DNA of 17,699 nucleotides. It comes from Olsenella uli. GTDB lineage: Bacteria > Actinomycetota > Coriobacteriia > Coriobacteriales > Atopobiaceae. Location: positions 117,244-134,942 of the forward strand of contig NZ_CAAKOQ010000036.1 in the NCBI RefSeq assembly GCF_901212675.1, given 5' to 3'. Position 1 is the stretch's first letter, and each line of letters starts with the position of its first letter. The notes beneath the pieces were generated by a model. It made no database searches. It was not told the DNA's origin and saw only the letters and a program-made list of their open reading frames with translations. Shown piece after piece: positions 14,405 through 17,699 of this stretch. The position numbers were made by a program, and so were the translations under genes.

Positions 14405-15796
14405 GTGGCTGACGACCAAAAGCTCTCGACCCGCATCGTCGACCTGTTTGGCACCGCGATCGCCGACATGGTCCCGGACAAGCCCGAGCTCGCGCGGGAC
14501 CTGCTCATCCGCGCCTTCGAGGTGAAGCGCTTCCAGACGCGGCACCTGCCCGAGCGCCGACAGCTGCCAAGCGGCCGCATCGGCGCGCGCGTGGCACTCG
14601 AGGGCGTCACCGGGGCGCTCGAGCGCCCGGACGAGGCCGTGTTCACGAGCATCTTCCTGCCCACCGAGATATTCCTGGCCATGGACCTGCGCCCGCTCGT
14701 GGCCGAGGCGCTCGCCGACTTCATCACCGGCGCGCGCGCCGAGGAGGGCTTCGTGCGGGCCGCCGAGCAGCGTGGCATTCCCGAGACGTACTGCTCGTAC
14801 CACAAGGTACTCCTGGGTGCGGCGGCCGCCAAGGCCCTCGTGAGGCCCCGCCTCATCGCCAACTGCTCGGTGGCCTGCGACGCCAACAACACCACCTTCA
14901 AGTGGCTCGCGGGCGAGCTCGACCGGCCGCACGTCTACGTCGACGTGCCCTACGCCTATGACGAGGACGCCTGCTCCTACGTGGCCGACCAGCTGCGCGA
15001 CATGGCCAAGGCCACGCAGGAGGCCTACGGGCGCACCCTCGACGAAGCCAGGCTCTCGGAGTTCGTGGCGCGCACCCAGCGCACGCTCGATGCGATGGCG
15101 CGCGGCCTGCCACTTCGCCGCGGCCACTACCTGCACAACGACATGGGCCTCGAGATGCAGCAGGCGCTGGCGCTGCACCTCTCGCTCGGCAGCGAGGGCA
15201 CGCTTCGGATGGCCGAACAACAGCTGCGCGACTTTCCCCGCGTCGAGCGCTTCGAGGGCCTTGCCATCGCCTGGATGCACTCGGCCCCCTACTTCTCGCC
15301 CTCGCTCCAGGAGATGCTCGACGCCAATCCAAACGCCCAGATCTCGGTCTCGGACATGTGCCTCAACCAGGTGAGCCTCGAGGGCTGGCGCCGCGACGGC
15401 GCGGGCAGGCTCGAGGTGGGCCCGGACGGCGGGCTCGTGCGCAACGAGGGCGCGCACGCCTGGGCGCACGGCCCCGACGAGCCCTTCGAGGCCATGGCCG
15501 AGCGCCTCATCAAGAACACCTTCAACGGGCCGGCCGAGCGGCGCGTGGCCCGCATGCGCGACATCGCCGAGGCCGTGGGCGCCGACGGCGTGGTGTGCTT
15601 CTGCCACTGGGGCTGCAAGGAGACTATGGGCGCCTCGCAACTGGCCAAGCGCGAGCTGGAGGCAGCCGGCATCCCGGTGCTCGTGCTCGACGGCGACGGC
15701 TGCCACCGGGCCAACAACGCCGAGGGCCAGGCGTCGACGCGCATGGGCGCCTTTCTCGAGATGCTGCACGCCCGCAGGGAGGAGACGGCCCGATGA
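14405..15796 (+). CDS. 2-hydroxyacyl-CoA dehydratase-family subunit (HgdB/HgdA, YjiM-like)
   Basis: A 463-residue cytoplasmic iron-sulfur protein of the 2-hydroxyacyl-CoA dehydratase D-component / benzoyl-CoA reductase family. Diagnostic stretches: PETYCSYHK (C130), IANCSVACDANNTTF (C154, C158), YVDVPY (178-183), DGVVCFCHWGCKE (C398, C400, C404) and the C-terminal IPVLVLDGDG followed by STRMGAFLEML. Several of these cysteines probably ligate a [4Fe-4S] or larger cluster; which ones cannot be told from sequence alone. In characterised members the cluster receives one electron from an ATP-driven activase and starts radical dehydration of a 2-hydroxyacyl-CoA. Translation appears to start at GTG, with only weak ribosome-site matches (GAAG 5 bases, GGAG 11 bases upstream). 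Its stop overlaps the next gene's start as ATGA, so the two are translationally coupled. Substrate unknown; a double-cubane-type reductase is an alternative. Confidence 0.85.
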   Translation: MADDQKLSTRIVDLFGTAIADMVPDKPELARDLLIRAFEVKRFQTRHLPERRQLPSGRIGARVALEGVTGALERPDEAVFTSIFLPTEIFLAMDLRPLVAEALADFITGARAEEGFVRAAEQRGIPETYCSYHKVLLGAAAAKALVRPRLIANCSVACDANNTTFKWLAGELDRPHVYVDVPYAYDEDACSYVADQLRDMAKATQEAYGRTLDEARLSEFVARTQRTLDAMARGLPLRRGHYLHNDMGLEMQQALALHLSLGSEGTLRMAEQQLRDFPRVERFEGLAIAWMHSAPYFSPSLQEMLDANPNAQISVSDMCLNQVSLEGWRRDGAGRLEVGPDGGLVRNEGAHAWAHGPDEPFEAMAERLIKNTFNGPAERRVARMRDIAEAVGADGVVCFCHWGCKETMGASQLAKRELEAAGIPVLVLDGDGCHRANNAEGQASTRMGAFLEMLHARREETAR

Positions 15797-17661
15797 GCGA
15801 CACGGAGACGCATGCGCAGACACAAGCGCAGCCGCGCCCGAGCGACGCGGGTGCCACAGACGCAAGTCCCATCCAGACGGGCACCGCCCCCGAGGCCAGG
15901 CGCCAGCTCCCCACCAATGACGAGCTCACGGTGCACTACCCCTGTAAGTACGCGCCCGTGGAGCTGCTCGCCGGGTTTGGCGCGGGCTGCTGGCCCTGCA
16001 CCTACGAAGCCCACTCCTTCGAGGAGGCCGACCAGCTGGCGCACCCCAACCTCTGCGGCTACGGCAAGAGCCTCCTGGCCTACGCCATGCAGCCCGACGT
16101 GCACGTCCTCGTGCTCACGAGCTGCTGCGACGTCATGCGCCGCGTCTACGACGTCCTCAGGGACGCCGGCGCTGTCGACTTCCTGTGGCTCGTCGACCTG
16201 CCCCACCTGAGGGGCCCGCGCGAGGTGGCGCGCTTCCGCGGCGAGCTGCGCCGCCTGGCCGACGCCTTTGCCGCCTGGAGCGGCCGCGCGTTCAACCTCG
16301 GCCGCGCCCTGGCGAGCTTCGTGCCGCCGGTGCCGCGCATGGACGACCGCGTGACCCTGCTGGGCGCGCACGGCCCGCTCTCGCTTGTCGACACCTGCCG
16401 AGACGAGTTGTCGCTGCCCGTGGAGAACGGCACCTGCACCGGCTGGCGCCTCGTGCAGACGCCGCCGCCCACGCTTGGCCGCGCCCCGCACGAGGGCAGC
16501 TGCCACGTCTGCCAGGACGGGTGCGAGGCAGGCATCCCGCGCGGGGACGACCTCGACCGCTTCCTCGACTGGTACGCGGGGGCGCTGCTCAACCAGATGC
16601 CCTGCATGCGCATGGTCGACTCCAAGGCGCGCGCCAAGCTCGTGGGGGCGCCCGGTCAGCACGGCGCCATCTACCACACGATGAAGTTCTGCGACTACTA
16701 CGGCTTCGAGTACCTCGAGGCGGCGAAGGAGAGCAAGGTGCCCATGCTCAAGATCGAGACCGACGGGACGAGGCAAAGCGCGGGGCAGCTGCGCACCCGC
16801 CTCAAGGCCTTCGACGAGACCCTGCACGGCATGGCCGAGGCGCACGAGGTCGTCACGAGGCGGCGTGGCGCGGACGGCGGCCCCACCTACGTGCTGGGCG
16901 TGGACTCCGGCTCCACCTCCACCGACGCCGTAATCATGGACGGCAACGAGCGGATCGTGGCGAGCGTCATCGTGGCCACGGGCGCCAAGGCCTCGCGCGG
17001 CGCGCAGAACGCCATCGGCCAGGTGCTCGAGAGGGCGGGCCTCAGGGAGGGCGACCTCACGCTGCGCGTGGCCACCGGCTACGGGCGCGAGGCCATCCCC
17101 GACATGGACTCCGCCATCACCGAGATTACCTGCCACGCCCGCGGCGCACACTTCCTCGCGCCCGACGCTCGCACCGTCATCGACATAGGCGGGCAGGACT
17201 CCAAGGTCATCCACCTCGACGAGGCGGGCGGCGTGCTCAACTTCGTCATGAACGACAAGTGCGCAGCGGGCACGGGCCGCTTCCTCGAGGCCACCGCGCG
17301 CGCCATGGAGCTCTCGATGGAGGAGTTCTGCCGCGTGGGCCTGGAGTGGAAGCGCGACGTGAAGATCTCGAACATGTGCACCGTCTTCGCGGAGAGCGAG
17401 GTCGTGAGCCTCGTGGCCGACGACACGCCCATCGCCGACATCGTGCACGGGCTCGACATGAGCGTGGCGAGCAAGACGGCGGCGCTCGCCAAGCGCGTCA
17501 AGGCCGAGCCCGCCTACCTCATGACCGGCGGCGTGGCGCAGAACGTGGGCGTGGTGCGCGCGCTCGAGGCCGTGCTGGGCTCGTCCGTGGCCACCCACGA
17601 GGACTCCCAGCTCTGCGGGGCCATCGGCGCCGCCCTGCTCGGGCTCGAGTCACTCAACTAG
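15793..17661 (+). CDS. Fusion of 2-hydroxyacyl-CoA dehydratase-family subunit and ATP-dependent activase (HgdC/YjiL-like)
   Basis: A 622-residue two-part protein. Residues 1-45 are a flexible Gln/Thr/Ala/Pro-rich leader. Residues about 46-345 form a dehydratase-family subunit: cysteines C111-C112, C271 and C300 (MKFCDYYGFEY), then the family ending VPMLKIETDG with a GQLRTRLKAFDE helix. Residues about 366-622 are a BadF/BadG/BcrA/BcrD-type ATPase of the HgdC group: phosphate-1 loop GVDSGSTSTDAV (369-380), IDIGGQDSK (463-471), NDKCAAGTGRFLE (C490), NMCTVFAESE (C529) and MTGGVAQN (577-584). C490 and C529 are 39 residues apart, the spacing of the two cluster ligands in HgdC, where a dimer shares one [4Fe-4S]. 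The activase hydrolyses ATP to push an electron onto the dehydratase. The ATG overlaps the preceding stop by 4 bases. A longer in-frame reading from 15358 would overlap the upstream gene and is rejected. Confidence 0.88.
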   Translation: MSDTETHAQTQAQPRPSDAGATDASPIQTGTAPEARRQLPTNDELTVHYPCKYAPVELLAGFGAGCWPCTYEAHSFEEADQLAHPNLCGYGKSLLAYAMQPDVHVLVLTSCCDVMRRVYDVLRDAGAVDFLWLVDLPHLRGPREVARFRGELRRLADAFAAWSGRAFNLGRALASFVPPVPRMDDRVTLLGAHGPLSLVDTCRDELSLPVENGTCTGWRLVQTPPPTLGRAPHEGSCHVCQDGCEAGIPRGDDLDRFLDWYAGALLNQMPCMRMVDSKARAKLVGAPGQHGAIYHTMKFCDYYGFEYLEAAKESKVPMLKIETDGTRQSAGQLRTRLKAFDETLHGMAEAHEVVTRRRGADGGPTYVLGVDSGSTSTDAVIMDGNERIVASVIVATGAKASRGAQNAIGQVLERAGLREGDLTLRVATGYGREAIPDMDSAITEITCHARGAHFLAPDARTVIDIGGQDSKVIHLDEAGGVLNFVMNDKCAAGTGRFLEATARAMELSMEEFCRVGLEWKRDVKISNMCTVFAESEVVSLVADDTPIADIVHGLDMSVASKTAALAKRVKAEPAYLMTGGVAQNVGVVRALEAVLGSSVATHEDSQLCGAIGAALLGLESLN

Positions 17662-17699
17662 AAATGGGTCAGTTGGGGACGTGTTCGTTCTGCACCATG
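17662..17699. other. Window end, nothing recognised
   Basis: Thirty-eight bases after the activase stop. No terminator is visible before the window ends, so it is open whether the operon continues. Confidence 0.3.

Noticed and set aside
15358..15792. Longer N-terminus for the dehydratase-activase fusion
   Set aside because: It would overlap the coding end of the upstream subunit by over 430 bases; the ATG at 15793 with ATGA overlap is the natural start.

Overview
This window reads as GC-rich bacterial chromosome with dense coding in both directions. GC-rich codon use, short AT-rich promoter patches and an oxygen-sensitive 2-hydroxyacyl-CoA dehydratase module with its ATP-dependent activase suggest an anaerobic actinobacterium. 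A coriobacterial (Atopobiaceae/Olsenella-like) source is my inference; there is no rRNA or other taxonomic marker here. I saw no tRNA, rRNA, CRISPR array, insertion sequence or phage gene.

Layout: (1) 5-2863, minus: PcrA/UvrD-type DNA helicase. (2) 2864-3103: divergent regulatory gap with a perfect 12-bp palindrome between two copies of an 8-bp direct repeat. (3) 3104-5380, plus: MetE, cobalamin-independent methionine synthase, closed by a perfect 15-bp hairpin terminator. (4) 5675-6688, plus: D-2-hydroxyacid dehydrogenase with catalytic residues intact but a degraded cofactor-binding glycine motif. (5) 6732-7685, minus: UppP undecaprenyl-diphosphatase, convergent with the previous gene. (6) 7946-8395, plus: ATP-binding-type universal stress protein with its own terminator. 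(7) 8505-8836: a long non-coding leader with a candidate structured RNA whose strands can pair in two exclusive ways. (8) 8837-9925, plus: secreted coiled-coil protein with a C-terminal 3D/RlpA-like double-psi beta-barrel. (9) 9926-10173: a convergent gap rich in inverted repeats. (10) 10174-11064, minus: EamA/DMT-family transporter starting at TTG. (11) 11160-14156, plus: M16C (PreP-like) zinc metallopeptidase. (12) 14405-15796 and 15793-17661, plus: two translationally coupled genes, a 2-hydroxyacyl-CoA dehydratase-family subunit followed by a natural fusion of a second dehydratase-family subunit with its activase.

Most genes are housekeeping singletons with their own promoters and terminators. 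UppP and the barrel protein both act in the envelope, at opposite ends of peptidoglycan metabolism. The clearest two-gene operon is the dehydratase/activase pair. It carries every part needed for ATP-driven low-potential electron transfer to an iron-sulfur dehydratase or reductase, but the substrate is not visible because no CoA-transferase, acyl-CoA dehydrogenase or electron-transfer flavoprotein gene lies nearby. The most unusual items are that fusion, the switch-like leader RNA before the barrel gene, the degraded Rossmann motif in the dehydrogenase, and the repeat cluster upstream of metE.
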